A DNA stretch of 64,000 nucleotides from Parus major. Taxonomy: Eukaryota > Chordata > Aves > Passeriformes > Paridae. Under the pieces are notes generated by a model. It did not search any database, was not told the DNA's origin, and was given only the letters and a program-made list of their open reading frames with translations. The stretch is taken from contig NC_031774.1 in assembly GCF_001522545.3 (NCBI RefSeq), positions 16,678,296-16,742,295 on the forward strand, in the 5' to 3' direction. The translations under genes were made by a program, and so were the position numbers. Positions 51,137 through 63,540 of this stretch are shown in pieces. Each line of letters begins with the position of its first letter. The stretch's first letter is position 1.

Positions 51137-51739
51137 GGTGCCACAAAATCTGAGGGTGAAATAAAGAACTGCCTATGAATCTTATTTCCTTCTAGGATAC
51201 GGGTTATTATTTATGTTTCAAGTGTCTGGAAATGTGGTATCTATAGAGGTGTGCTGTAACAACCATATAGAGATTGAAATCTTTCCTTCACATAGGGCCC
51301 CATACTGTTTTTCACCAGTATTCCTATGATTTCCTGGACCAAAAGTAAGCCCCTATTTGCTAAAACATACACACTAAACCATGTTCACGGATCCTTTCCA
51401 GAAGCTTCTCTAAATGTACTGTTTCCCATTTATCTGAAGGCAATTTTGCAATTAGGCTGATCAGCTCAGCTGGGACAGCCTACAGTGCTGCCCATGGAAA
51501 ACAGCTAAGTCTGCCAATTATAATTTTCAACAAAACAAAAAACTGAGAAATAATTTTGCTTTGGGATATTTATTTTCCATTTGGACACAATACATATGAT
51601 AAAATAAATCAGAATTGTCATTACTATAATGGAAACAAGAACTAAGTGCTTTTTAAAGGTCACTGAAGCACAGGATTGCTAGATATGTTCTGATAGAACC
51701 ACAGAAAGATGATGAAGGCACTGAGTTGAGATTTAAGAC

Positions 51740-51900
51740 AATTTGGGTTTGCTTCATGGCTCTCTCACAATCTCCCAGTGCAACCTACAAAAGGCACTTA
51801 GTTTCACTTTGCTGCAGCTCCCTGTCTAACGAGGATAATAATATTCTCCATTTGTCTTATCTAATTAGACAGTAAGCTCTACTGGTCAGGTACCTCTGCT
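51740..51900 (+). mobile_element. MIR-like SINE relic with family tail
   Basis: The blocks 'gcttcatggctctctcacaa', 'aaaggcacttagtttcacttt', 'ctccctgtctaacgaggataataat', 'tctaattagacagtaagctct' and 'ggtcaggtacctct' follow the amniote MIR-like core and tail ('ggcaagtcacttagtctc', 'ccatctgtaaaatgaggataataat', 'tttagactgtaagctct', 'ggggcagggac'). The 'agactgtaagctct' tail is the most telling. No intact tRNA-like head or target duplications are seen. Confidence 0.62.
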
Positions 51901-54475
51901 AACCAGGAGTTTTATACAGAATGAGCATCCTCATGGGCTACCTGCAGGGGATACTGTAATACAGGTAATAAATTATGTAACCCATCGTGATTGAACGTCT
52001 GGAGATGAGACTTTTTAAGCTGGACTATCTGTGGAATAATGAATGACCTTTCTCAGGGCAAGCATACAGATATAGGTATCTGCTAAACATGTACAAAAGG
52101 CAGAGAATTCAGGCAATTTAGCTCCTCAAACATAGATCTTAAGCAATTAACCTAAAAGATAATGTTTACACAGACCCTTAAGAATCAGCTGGGTCAACAT
52201 TTGAGCAATGAAGTACTTAATCAGGCATAAATCTCTTTAGCATAGAGAAATGGTCTGTTCAGGTGTACATACAGCACCTGCCCAAAGTCAGCACTATGAT
52301 CAAGCCAGCACAAGTGATTGTGTTTGAGTGGCAAAGTGGTACCCTAGCTCCTGCAGAGACCTGCCCTCAGTGGGAAAGCACACCCAGTGCAGTGGGGTTA
52401 AGAGCACACAAACCAAACATTTTGTTAAAATTCACAAGATGATGGATATGACTAACAGCTCTGATGCACAGCATAAGTATATTGCAATTACAAAGGGAAA
52501 ACCAGCAAAGATGGATTCCTAATTCTGTATCAAGATAACCCACAGAGATTTGCAGTATAGCTACATGATCCAGCAATGCAGGACCAAATCCCTATGAAAA
52601 AACATCAATGGAAGTCCATAAATTAACCTTCTCGAGTCACACTCCTCACATATTATCTCTGTCACTGGTTCAGGACACTGACCCAACCCATCAGAACAAA
52701 GCTGCTGTTTTCTAACTACAGCTGAGCTTGTAGCAGAGAGACCTCAGTCATACAGTCTTGAGCGAGACTACTTGCAGAAATGTTAAACAAGTCTTACTGA
52801 AGCAGGAAAGCACTGTTTGCCTACTTCATTCACCAATTTGCATCTATATTCAGATGTAAGATTATATATACCAGGTTGCATACTTATCTCAAGAATGCCT
52901 GTTGCTTTGATTTCCCTAGGGAAATCTAATAATGGAAAAGTTTATCTTCTTTCACATTGTAGCTGGAGCAAAAAGGAATCAGTTCAAACACCCATTCTTT
53001 GTTCACTGACATCTTAGAATGACAGCTGTAAAATTCACCCCGTCTATATATTTTTGCAGTATATTTTGCATGCATAGAATGGTTGAAATTTCCTTCTATT
53101 TTTTTCTTTAGACTTTTAGATTTTCATGTTATTCCGTTCCTCTGGATGCAGAAAAATAGGAATGGGCCTGTTTCTTAAGAGATTAAGGACTGACTTTACA
53201 TTTTCCTGACTTTACACTGCTACTGAGTAAAGAATATCTGCAGTGGACACCAGGTAATTCCTTTCAAGTCAGTAAATCTGTGGAGCTTTAGACTATCTAA
53301 ACTCTCAATTCAGAGACTTAATGTGGATCCTCCTGACTACTGCACACAGATAAAATCTCATTTACAAATGGAACTTTACTTCTGCTTTCGATCTCCTTTC
53401 CCCATTTGTCCTCTACTTCTCAAAACACTTGGTCTGCTCTCCCTTCTTTCAAAAGTCATTAGCAAATGCCAGAGGTAAGTAATTACTAGCATTCACACCT
53501 AACACCACAGCAGCCTAATACCAAAGAGCTTACAGGTGTGCTCTTACAACCCAATACAAATGTCATATGTGCAGAACACAAAGATATATGATCAGAGTCT
53601 CATCTGCTCTGCATCTTAGTGTATGAAATGTAAATGGGCTGAAATGTCTCTCTGATACTGCTCACTTTTCATTCACTTCAACAAACTCCTTGGGAAATCT
53701 CATCCCTTGTCACATCATCAAACAGTAGCACTATTCCTAAGGCAAGATCTTCCACAAGCATACTGTCTACCATCACATAAACTTCTGCTCCTCCAGTGCA
53801 GGTGGGCTGAGCTAGTCCTGCTTTCCCCCAGTTTATTTCAGGATCCCCACAGTGCTCCATGACTCCTGCAGAATCTCCAATGTCTTCCTCCAAATGCCTC
53901 CTTCCTTCCTTCCTGCCCACCCCAATAACAGCAGCACACCCCTCTAAGTAACTGCCACAGGCTTCCTTTCCTCTTTCTTCTGCTTTTAGGAAGCAGAGCA
54001 AGAAGTGCTCCTGTTGTACGGGAGATTTGTCTTTCCAGTCCTTGCAGATCAGACTCCCAACAACCCCACATGAGGATGAGGTGCACTTTGGGAGATATGA
54101 GTGAGCTGAGGTGCAAATTGCTCTTGGTTAAACCAGGCATGACCATGTAGTCTGTGGGCTTAAAATGCCACAAGCCTCTTCAAGGAGATCTTAAGGATGT
54201 AATTTACAGAGTGGGCTGCAACAGGAATACAGGCAGAGCATTCACATCTTTAGTAGTGTCTGTGGTCATACTGAACATTCCAGGCTTTCTGTCACACTGT
54301 GTGGAGCCAAAGAAAAGGGGAGGTCAGTGAAAACTGCTGCTCATACAGTAATGTTTTGCTCAATAGAGCAATGTATGATCTCACATATGTAGGATGTAAC
54401 ACAAGTATCTGGCAACCCACCATGATAATAACATCCCTAGGTATTCCCCCAGCTTGGTTTATTCCACTTTGTCTC

Positions 54476-54493
54476 TTTTTTTTTTTTTTTTTT
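54476..54493. repeat. Poly(T) run, 18 bases
   Basis: An uninterrupted T run. A plus-strand open frame of 126 codons at 54299-54679 reads through it as a phenylalanine run and is judged spurious. Confidence 0.9.
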
Positions 54494-54719
54494 GTCCACT
54501 CCGAGCCTCACTTCACATCAGACTATTGTATGCAGACTGCTGAAACACACAAGGTATACGTATACAACATTCTAGCTTCTACTTCTTGCTTTCCTTTTCT
54601 TTGCATTGCCATTAATAACCTTTTCCATGCTTTTAAGCTCACCACAAATCTGTTACAACTGCCTGCAGACCTTTTCTAACTGTCTATCCCAGTTCCCTAA
54701 GTTTGTTTAGTGCTCTGAA

Positions 54720-54818
54720 TAAACCTGGTCTAGTGAAAGGTGTCCCTGCTTACGCCAGGGGAGTTGGAATTAGATGATATTTAAGGTCCTTTCCAACCCA
54801 AACCATTCTGGGATTCTA
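54720..54818 (+). mobile_element. CR1 LINE 3' terminal fragment, young type
   Basis: The segment reads 'aacctggtctagtgaaagg', 'tgtccctgcttacgccagg', 'ggagttggaattagatgat', 'ttaaggtcctttccaaccc' and 'aaaccattctgggattct', which is the avian CR1 3' end almost base for base. It is only about 100 bases, strongly 5' truncated, and one of the least diverged repeats in the window. Confidence 0.92.
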
Positions 54819-57729
54819 GTTCTGGGCCTAAACAAATACCAGGAAGTAAGGGTGAATTACCCAAATGCATTATCCAGGAACCAGTGCAACACAACCAAAT
54901 AGCCTCCATCTTCCCCTCATCAACACCTGTTTGAAAACAAACTTCAGTTTCTCCATTTCTACTTTCAAAGCTCCTATTTCCAAATGGAATAAAACATTAC
55001 AAAAAGTTATCTAAAGCAAATGATTCACAGGAGGATATGGCAGCTACATCACACATGAGCTAGACAACTTACTCCATGAGTGGCTGTCATATTTGTGGCA
55101 ATGCCTTCTGGAGACATAAATTCAGCTCCAAAAGCAACCTTAGCTACTATCAGGACCAAGGCCAGATGTTAAGTGGAGGCCAGGCAGATGTTGAAAGGAG
55201 TGTAAGGATTTGATCCGGGAGCAATTGTTAAACACTGAGTGTGTGTCACAGACACAAAAGGCCAGGAACACCTGGGAGCTTTCCCCTTACAATGTAGACG
55301 GTAAATCCTATTGCAAGCCAGCTGCAACAAAACAATCCTCTTAAAAAAGCAGACAGGGCATTTTCAGGGATGTTTAAAAAACCCAGAGATATTCTAGAAA
55401 GAGATAATTTTCATTGTGGCAGAATACATTTGTTCAGAACACCGGTGGGATAAGAAAAGGATGAAGGGATGTAGCAACCACACACCCTAAGAGCAGCCCT
55501 GGTTTGATATTCAGCAATTTCTTTAATTCAAGTATTTGTTTTGCTATCTGTGTTTACCCATAAAAATGGGAGCTGGCCAAAACCAAATGGCCCAGCCTTA
55601 AACTTGAAAACATTATTTCAAACACAGGTCAAATAGAACCAGCAGTCTGGGGAAAGAAAGACCAAGGACAAACCTGCATGATAAGACTTTGCTCCCAGAA
55701 ACAGGAGCTGCTACCACTATCCATTTCTCTTCCAAAGAAAAAGGCACAACAAAAACAACTCAGAAGAGCTCAAAAATCTCACTGGTATTTACTGTCAGTG
55801 AGAAAGTACCAATGCAATGCAATATGAAAAGTTACTCTAAACCAAATAAAAACGGAATTCAATGTGGACTAATGAAACTGTATTTCAACCCTCTACAGTT
55901 GAGCTTATTCAGAATTAAAGTAGCTATAATCAGCTCTAACATAACTCAATTTTGAAGAAAATTGAATAAAATAGAGGGCACACTACATAGCTACAGTACA
56001 GAAAGGTAAGGTCAGGCAGACAGAGTGAAATGTGGGTACCAAATCAGATCAAGTGTCCCCATTCTCCTGTGCAGAGAATTCCTAAATGAATTAGGATTCC
56101 TTTGCATTACTTAGCTCGATCCATCAAGTACAGCCCCTATGTCATGCAGTGAGGGACACTGAGTGCAGTGTGTCAGGAGGAGCAGCATCTGCAAGGATTT
56201 CTATCTTCCATGGATGTCCAGTTGGGGGTGGCTGAGTGCATTCCCCCTACCTGGCCAATGATGGCTGAACAAGGGAGTCTGCCCTTGCCAAAAGAACAGA
56301 TGAGAGACAAAGAACCACAAGAGATAAAAGCCTTAAACACTTCCAATACTGAGGACTGACTGCCAGATCCTGACCTGATCCTGACACACAAGCAGGCACT
56401 GTTCACAGCTGTCACATGGGCTAGGCCTTCAGGAAAGTACAAAGTAGGTGATTAATTTTGCACATATAAACTATACCATTAGACTTTGCACCCTGTGGGC
56501 TCCTGCTGTATTGGCATTGAAGCTGTAATCCATTACAACTGTCTGGGCACACACTTCCTCCACAAAGTGTGTATTTATAGGACTGTTAAAAATGTCAAGG
56601 ACTTTCAGCTTCAGATTCTGACTTCAGCCTTCCCAGTTTAGATTTTCACTCACATAACTGCCTTAATTTCCATTTATATTGTTCATTTTAGTTTCAAGCT
56701 ACATACATAGCCTTTACTAGCCTAGACTGACTAGTTCTGACTGCCTAAAAATCAGCAGAAACAACTGATTAATGCAAGGACCTGGAAAGAGTCCTCTATT
56801 GAGGCTAGAATTTCAGTCACTTAAGAGATCTGGGGGCTTGTGTGCCTTAACTCATTCTATAGTTCCCAGGGAAGAAAAATTAGTATGTGAAGGACAGTAA
56901 GAAACAGCTTTTTTACAGAGGCATCACCAGACGACCAGCTGAACCACAGGTCCTCTTCACTCTGAGGTTTGCCAAATGGAAGTCCTAGACTTGAGCAGCA
57001 AGTTCACTTTACTTCCTGATCCTCAGCTGAACAGAATGCAAAATACACACCAACACCAACTACAGCAGGTATTCACTGCTCCTAAATTTCACCTCTGAGT
57101 GGCATCAAACTGCATTATGATAAAATACACCAGGGATGTGGTTCAAGCTTCTGTGAAATCATGGACAGCTGGCAACTTATTAATCTTTGATTTCACAGCA
57201 GTCTCTTTGTGCTGGCACCCTTGCTTCCTGACATCTCAGCTTTTGGAGAGTTAATGGCTGGAAAAACTAGCATTGTCAAACCTGAAGGCCCTAATTTTCA
57301 ATTTAAACCAGAATCAGCTACTTCAGAATCAACCTATTCCCTGCCTGCATTGTTGTTTCTGCCCAAGACTTCAGATAATCAGTCCCACCAAGGCAAACAT
57401 TTGGAGTGGATTGCTGTCAAGGCTGCGTGAAAAATAATTTAAAGATACACTACAAAAGATGTCTTCACTAAACTATTCCTCTTCTCTGCAGAGTTCAAGG
57501 AAGCCTACACCACCACTAATTCCCTTCCTGCAGGTCTCATCCTCCATGGACAGCATGGTCAGGAATGACTTGGAAGCTCCTTGGAGCGATTATCAAAGCC
57601 TGTTTCACACATGACTCATGTCTCATGTGTCAAGTGGGCAACTTCTGTTGAGATACAGGTCACTGCAGCATGCATTGCAATAGCAGCAGCATCACAAGAC
57701 AGCAAACACTGCAGCAGCTCAATACTCAC
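54819..57729. other. Intronic stretch without a recognised element
   Basis: I recognise no exon or repeat family. The short open frames, none longer than 90 codons, carry no known domain. Confidence 0.55.
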
Positions 57730-57921
57730 ACTCAGCAGGAGGCACTTGTTTTCTTTGATGGCACCTATGCAGCCCACGAAGCCAATGATCATGACAAACG
57801 TCCCTGTGACGATCAGTAGGTTGGCAGCTGACAGGGATGGGAAAGAAGAGGAGAGGGTGGCGAAGTTCCCTTGGGTAACAGCCAGCCAGATGCCTACACC
57901 AAGAATTCCACAGCCTCCCAA
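57730..57921 (-). CDS. TSPAN4: TSPAN4 coding exon: TM1 end, small loop, TM2
   Basis: This 192-bp phase-0 exon encodes 64 residues, about residues 22-85 of tetraspanin-4, a four-pass membrane protein of the plasma membrane and migrasomes. It starts LGGCGILGVGIWLAV (end of TM1), continues TQGNFATLSSSFPSLSA (small extracellular loop), ANLLIVTGTFVMIIGFVGC (TM2) and ends GAIKENKCLLLS (inner loop with the conserved cysteine, a usual palmitoylation position). On the minus strand the acceptor is TTTTCCCAG and the donor AGT|GTGAGT. 'ATLSSSFPSLSAANLL' favours TSPAN4 over TSPAN9, which has a Phe-Ser-Pro-Ser-Phe loop. The initiator exon ends at a Phe-Trp upstream and is not in the window. A 133-codon frame on the opposite strand is only the antisense shadow. 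Confidence 0.98.
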
Positions 57922-60900
57922 CTGGGAAAACAAAGAGAAACAAAGAAACTCAGTTATTGTATCCAAGCAACCTCAGATATGAAACCATGTCAATATGGCA
58001 GTGGAGCAAACCAGCAGTCACACCTAAAAATTATCTCTCCCTGTGACACTTTCAGTAGGAAAAACAAAGGAGAAAGAGGAAAAAAAATAAAAATAGAGAA
58101 GTCATCAGCAAGATTCAACACTCAAAAAGTCAGAGATTTCCAAAATCCAAGACATGACCTCAGATACCAAGTCTTTTGCTCTCTAGTCAAAAGCAGGCAC
58201 TGAGCAAAGGATAAATTCCCAAAGGGTCAGCTGTTGAAGGGATTGAAAAAAATCCCTGTCCTATTTAGGTACCTTAGAGAACTGCCCAGAATGGCTGAAG
58301 CATTTTCAATTCTCCATTCTTCCCATCCCAATACACTGTCTCTCATCCCTGACACACACCATAAACAAACCTTGCCAGAGCATCACCCTGGCAGGACACC
58401 TCATACTTCTTAGTTAGTTCCTGTCTAAGGTCAAGCCTCTCCTGGAAGCAAGAGAGCATTTAGAGTGTAAGGCAAATGGGATTTTGCATTATCTAGTCAC
58501 ATAGCACAACATCACTTAGGTTTCTTTCTTTCCTGCTCTCCCTTTAAAATAACCAATTTTTATTGAGTTTATAATTGTGCTTTATTATCCAAATCAATTA
58601 AAGGCTTGGAAAGAAATTGTGTTCATAGAGTAGTAAGCCAGACATATGCAGGAGCATATCCACTAAATACCTGCATAAAGAGGATGAACATAAGGCAGCT
58701 CATGAACCAGGGAAGGAAAAAGATAGAGCTAATCCTAGGGCAGAGCTAAACCTCAGAAATGAAACACAGGAGAAACACAAAAGCCAAAGCAATTTCTTAC
58801 ACTAATTACTAAGGCTGTCTCTTAATGCTACTGAATTCCTCCCCAAATAACGGACAATAAAGGCAGCTGTGTTTTAGGGCATCATTCCTCACCCCAGCTG
58901 CAAACCAGTCTGTTTTATTCAGAGCTAAGGAATCAAACTGTACCTCACTACAGCATACCTCAGCTGCACCAACCTGTGTGTCTCCACTGAGAGAAAGCAA
59001 ACTCCAAGACACAGGGACTCAAATCACCTCATTTAGGGGTCTTTGCATATCCCAGGCATTCCACATAAACCTTTTTGAAATTCAACCTTTCCCTAGTACC
59101 CTCTTACAAGGGTACTTGGAGGGACAGTCCATGCCCTGACCATATACACTGGAAATACCTCCCATCTATTCCCACTTACAGAGCATGATCATTAACATCA
59201 TTAAAAGGATTAAAGAATAACCAAGGGAGAGGAGAGGGAAGAATACTTAGAGAAGGTAACTTACAGAAAATCATTTAGGCTAAGGGAAGGGATATAAAGA
59301 AAAGTTATCATCATGGCTCAAGGAAAAAAAGTGTAATCATATAGGAAAAAATTCCCTAAAGAAGAAATAAAACTCTGAAGGTCTACTGAACAGAACAGAA
59401 TTGAAAGGAGATGTCACAAACACCTAAGCTAAAACCAAACTGGTCAGAGTGCTGAAATACAGTCAGGAATAGCACTGGCCAAGGAATGGGATGAAAAGCA
59501 GAAGTACCCTTCTGCCTCTTCAGCTTGGTGGATGTTTGCCTCAAGATCAGCCTCAGAGCTGCAGGCACAGGGAGGCTGCTCAAACAGCCCAATTAAGCCT
59601 AATGATGGTGGATGCCCAAGAGCAGCATTATGATGACCTTGCAATATATTTAGCTCTTACCTCCAGTTCTTTGTTCTGAAGCAACTCAACAGCACCAATA
59701 ACAGTCAGATTATTTCATCACCTTTCATGCTCCCCATGCTGCTACACTGCTTTGAGTGGTACCAACACCTACAACCACCACTTGTATTACAGGACGTGGG
59801 TCTCACTGAGGATGCTTTGCCTGCTCCCCCATCATCCACTAAATTCTTTATGATGCATAATGCTTAATGCTTGAGACATTGTTTGCCTGAATGTTTGAAT
59901 TCAGCATCTTCTGACTCCAAAGCCATTCTTGTTTGCAAAAACTGGAAATTCACCAGTGGCACGAAACATCAGAAAACCAGGACACAGTTCATGCAAAATG
60001 CCATGACTAGGGCTGTAGCCAGTTAGATCAGGGACGAGTATTTTGGGTCAGTTGTTCAGCAGGAGTATCTCACTACTGCCCTTGATTCAGAGATACTGTG
60101 CTCTCCAGCAGCTCATTATATTCCTATTTTTGAAGAGATAATGCACAGCACTTCCTCAGGTTGATTGACCAAACTTGAAATGCACAAGGGAATCCTCTGA
60201 ACATTAAATCACGTGGCTCAAACTGGATTTCATAATGTCAGCACACATTACTGAAGACAGCTCCACCTTAGTTCAGCTCTGTTCCTTTTCCCACACCAGA
60301 ATATCTACTCATGGTCCCCAAATAAATTTACTAAGCTGTCACACCAGGCACACCCAGGAAACAGAGGCTGTCCTTAGCTCTAGACTAAACTCCTCTTTAA
60401 AGCCCCCTTCTTCCCCAAGGAGCAAAGCACACCTGCAAGTCTCCATCCAGTGGCCTTTTAACACTCAAGCACCTGGTTAAGGAAATGTTTAAAGAACCCA
60501 GACCCACCAAGACAGCTACAGGAGCCTTTCCAACAATAGCCAAATATTTTCTATTCCAGAACATTCAAAAAGTGTGGTCTTCATCCCCTCTGCCCTCCAT
60601 CCTGAACTGAACTGCAATGTAATTCCCAGTCTGAGACCCAGGGATTAGAGACATCACATTTACTTACCCTGGATCAGAGCCAAGAGAACAAAATTGTAGT
60701 TGGTTCTATGCTGTTTTTCTGTTTTTACTTCCTCCTCTTGGTATTAAGGCATGGTTAATTTTAAACAGTTATTTATGATGTTCCCTCTCCTCCACTTTTT
60801 CTCTCTTTACCCCCATCCCCAACCCCCAGCCCTTTTTTTTGTGTCAAAGACGGTCAGAAGCATAGTGAGGAAATTATAAGTTTTTGACAATTTTCTGGGC

Positions 60901-62036
60901 TTGCTGATGAAATGAAACAAAATCAAAACCATTAACAGGGCTACTTTTGACAATTTGGGGGCTTCTGCACAAACAGTGATGCTGTCATGGTTAAAAGAGA
61001 AATCATTAAGACCAAGTGATTAGAGAGAAGTCTACAGCTTGAACCTGATCTATTGGCAGCCAAATGACAGTCTGTTTTAACTCCATTTGGTGAGTGCAGA
61101 GTTGACTTTACATTTAAAAAAAAAAAAAAAGAGTCCACTTCAAAGATGCCAGGCTACTGACAATAGGATTTTTTTTCAAATTCCCTTATGAAATGTTTAA
61201 CACATTATTTGCCTAATTTTTCATGATAATCCACTCTCTTGCAAGCAAGGCAGCTCATGGTAAAACCTGAAACAAAATGAAGTTATCTTTTTTTTTTTTT
61301 TACAATAAATTTTGCATGTTGTTTTGCCAAGTCTTTTATTCTAAGGTCAAAACAGTGGGACACCAGAAGGAATACTGTCACAGCCCAAAGACACAGGTTA
61401 TTTAAGTCAGGTGTTTGCTCCAGGAAAGACCTCAGTGTAAATCTTGAATGGGCTGTTTGGTGCATCTGTGCCTGAGCTGCAAAACTGTGAGGAAAGGACA
61501 GAAGCAGTGGGTTCTTTGCAATCCCTGGGCTCTGCAATAGACTGTGGAAGTAGCAGAATATTCTGCTCAAGACAAACTGCTCACAGGCATTTATAGAGCA
61601 GAGTCAAGCAGTACAGCAGGTGTCTTACTCTAAAAGCAGAGATTATCTGTCTCTTCTTCCCCAAGAGATGCAAAGACACGTGCACTTGCTCTCTTGGCAA
61701 AAAAAGCTGCCTATGGAATTAGATCCTCCAAATTGTTCTAATGGGCTAGAAAATAAATTATTCAGGCTTCAGTGCCTACATTTAGAATTGATCTTACAGT
61801 GTGATAATCAAAGTAATCCCAAACAGCCCTGGATATATGCTTGTTGGTGGAGAAAATTACTCTGAAGTTACAGCTACACACTTAAAATACTGCAGGAGAA
61901 ATTGACTCATTGTTCATGATAATGGTGCTGGCGTCTTAAGTTTTTTATTGGTTTTATTACATGGAAAATGCATCTAATTGAGATTTCTCATATTGTATCT
62001 GATTAGAATCTACTCATCACACTTCCTCTTTTAGCC

Positions 62037-62058
62037 AAAAAAAAAAAAAAAAAAAAAA
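62037..62058. repeat. Poly(A) run, 22 bases
   Basis: The longest homopolymer in the window. No processed gene copy is recognisable upstream on the plus strand. Confidence 0.92.
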
Positions 62059-63039
62059 TCCTTATGTGTTAAGAAATACACTGATAAGAGAATCCAAGTG
62101 GAAGATATGACCAATTGTTCTGCAGTTAAACTAACTCCCTTGCAGGACTTTTCTCCCCCAGTCTCTACACATTTCAACTATAAGGGCTCTCCCAATCCCA
62201 TTTGCATGGATATGCTTCCCCTGCAAAGTATGGAGTTAAAGTATACAATGAAAAAAACAGCATCTGAGTATCAACAGTAGTGATGTGAACATTATCCTGT
62301 AAATGTTCTTGTAATATTAGGCACATTTAAATTACTGCTGCTTTCAGCTAGACCCAGAGAGGAGGTGGAAATGGAATACATATGAATATTGACAGGACCA
62401 AATGAATCAAGAATCTTATATGGAGAAGCAGGAGCATGGATGTGACGATGTGAGAGCAGAGGCTGCAGCGCTCCACATAAACCCCCATGAATGACCTGTC
62501 CTTGCAGCTGCTCCCTATCCAGGAGGGAGTTGCCACTTCTGGGAAACACCTTCAAACACACTGGTCACTCGTGGGAAACACCTCCCAGCAGGCAGTTCAT
62601 GGCCACTGGCCCTTGCAGCCATCCATCCACACCACGCCACCACCACTGACTGCCGGTGTGCAGCACGACGCCAACTGCAGGTGAAGTCCCCTCACATGGA
62701 TCAACTCTGGCAGAGCTCGTGAGATGTGAACCAGGAGTGTCACCTCAGTGTGTCACAAGCTGCATCTCTTTCACTAGCCAGAGGGCTGAAATTTAATAAA
62801 TATGGGATGGTAGAAGCACATTTTAACCTTAAGAGTTTGAGGCTCTAGAGCTATGCGGTGTAAAACTAAAGGATATGCACAAACTCCATCCAAAATGACC
62901 ATGATCTGAGCTGTGTCCTTTTAGCACAAATTTAAAAAGAACTAGGAAAAAAAAAATCCACTTGAAAAAAGATCAGTTAGTAGGGACCACACTCCCCTGG
63001 GAGTGAAGAGAGTGGAATAACAGCAGTCCCTAAACAGCA

Positions 63040-63260
63040 ATATGGGATAGGAAAGGTGAACAGAGGATTGTTATTCATTTTCCTTAAGATTAAAAAAGCT
63101 AGAGGTTATTTGGTCTGCAGGTTGAAAACCAATAAAGTCAAGTACTTTTCCACAAAACATTTAATTAAATTCTGGAATTCATTGCCACGGAGTTTTGTGG
63201 ATGTTGAAATATATGCAGGTTCAAAAAGAGATTACACAAATCAAATGAGGGCAAGGAATC
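63040..63260 (+). mobile_element. Ancient CR1-type LINE fragment
   Basis: The blocks 'tctggaattcattgccacgg', 'agttttgtggatgttgaaat', 'atatgcaggttcaaaaagag' and 'attacacaaatcaaatgagg' match the old amniote CR1 3' part 'tggaactcattgccacagg', 'atgttgtggatgccaaaa', 'atgggttcaaaaagag' and 'attagacaaattcatggagg'. A residual frame still reads FWNSLPRSFVDVEIYAGSKRD, equivalent to the CR1 WNSLP motif. Upstream, 'gttgaaaaccaataaagtc' probably belongs to the same copy. Confidence 0.68.
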
Positions 63261-63501
63261 CCAGCATTTCTTACAAATGATATTTTACTTACAGCCCTGC
63301 AGGGGAAGACCTTAAACTATTAACTGGAGGAGCTGATTAAGATGTCCTGTCTTGTCCCTCCTTTTTTCTCATATTCTCTCTAAGCATCTCTGAGCAGCAG
63401 TGACCAAAAACAGGGTACTCGGCTAGACAAAACCTTATAAACATTATAGGCATTTGTTTGTTCTCCTTACTTCACCCTCTTCTCCCACTAATTTAAAAAG
63501 T

Positions 63502-63540
63502 TTGGATTTGTTTTTTTGGTTTTTTTTTTTTTTTGTTTGC
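63502..63540. repeat. T/G-rich low-complexity tract
   Basis: GGATTTGTTTTTTTGG is followed by a T run ending GTTTG. It is of the same class as the tracts at 11574 and 39238. Confidence 0.85.

Larger units (their letters stand above)
39609..57729 (-). other. TSPAN4: TSPAN4 intron of 18.1 kb between TM2 and TM3 exons
   Basis: It is bounded by the GTGAGT donor of the exon at 57730-57921 and the TTGACAG acceptor of the exon at 39534-39608. It holds four CR1 fragments, a MIR-like SINE, several homopolymer tracts and short tandem duplications, listed separately. No second gene is recognisable. Confidence 0.92.

Noticed and set aside
54299..54679. 126-codon plus-strand frame
   Set aside because: It runs through an 18-base T run as polyphenylalanine, and the remainder has no domain.
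57581..57982. Plus-strand frame of 133 codons
   Set aside because: It is the antisense shadow of the TSPAN4 exon at 57730-57921.
58660..58745. Minus-strand hydrophobic stretch (WFMSCLMFILFMQ) followed by a GTATTT donor-like site, considered as the TSPAN4 initiator exon
   Set aside because: It has no initiator Met-Ala-Arg, no Lys-Tyr, and does not end in Phe-Trp in phase 0. The resemblance to a tetraspanin TM1 is only hydrophobicity.
62037..62058. Poly(A) run considered as the tail of a processed pseudogene
   Set aside because: The upstream 300 bases show no protein similarity I recognise, and no target-site duplication is visible.
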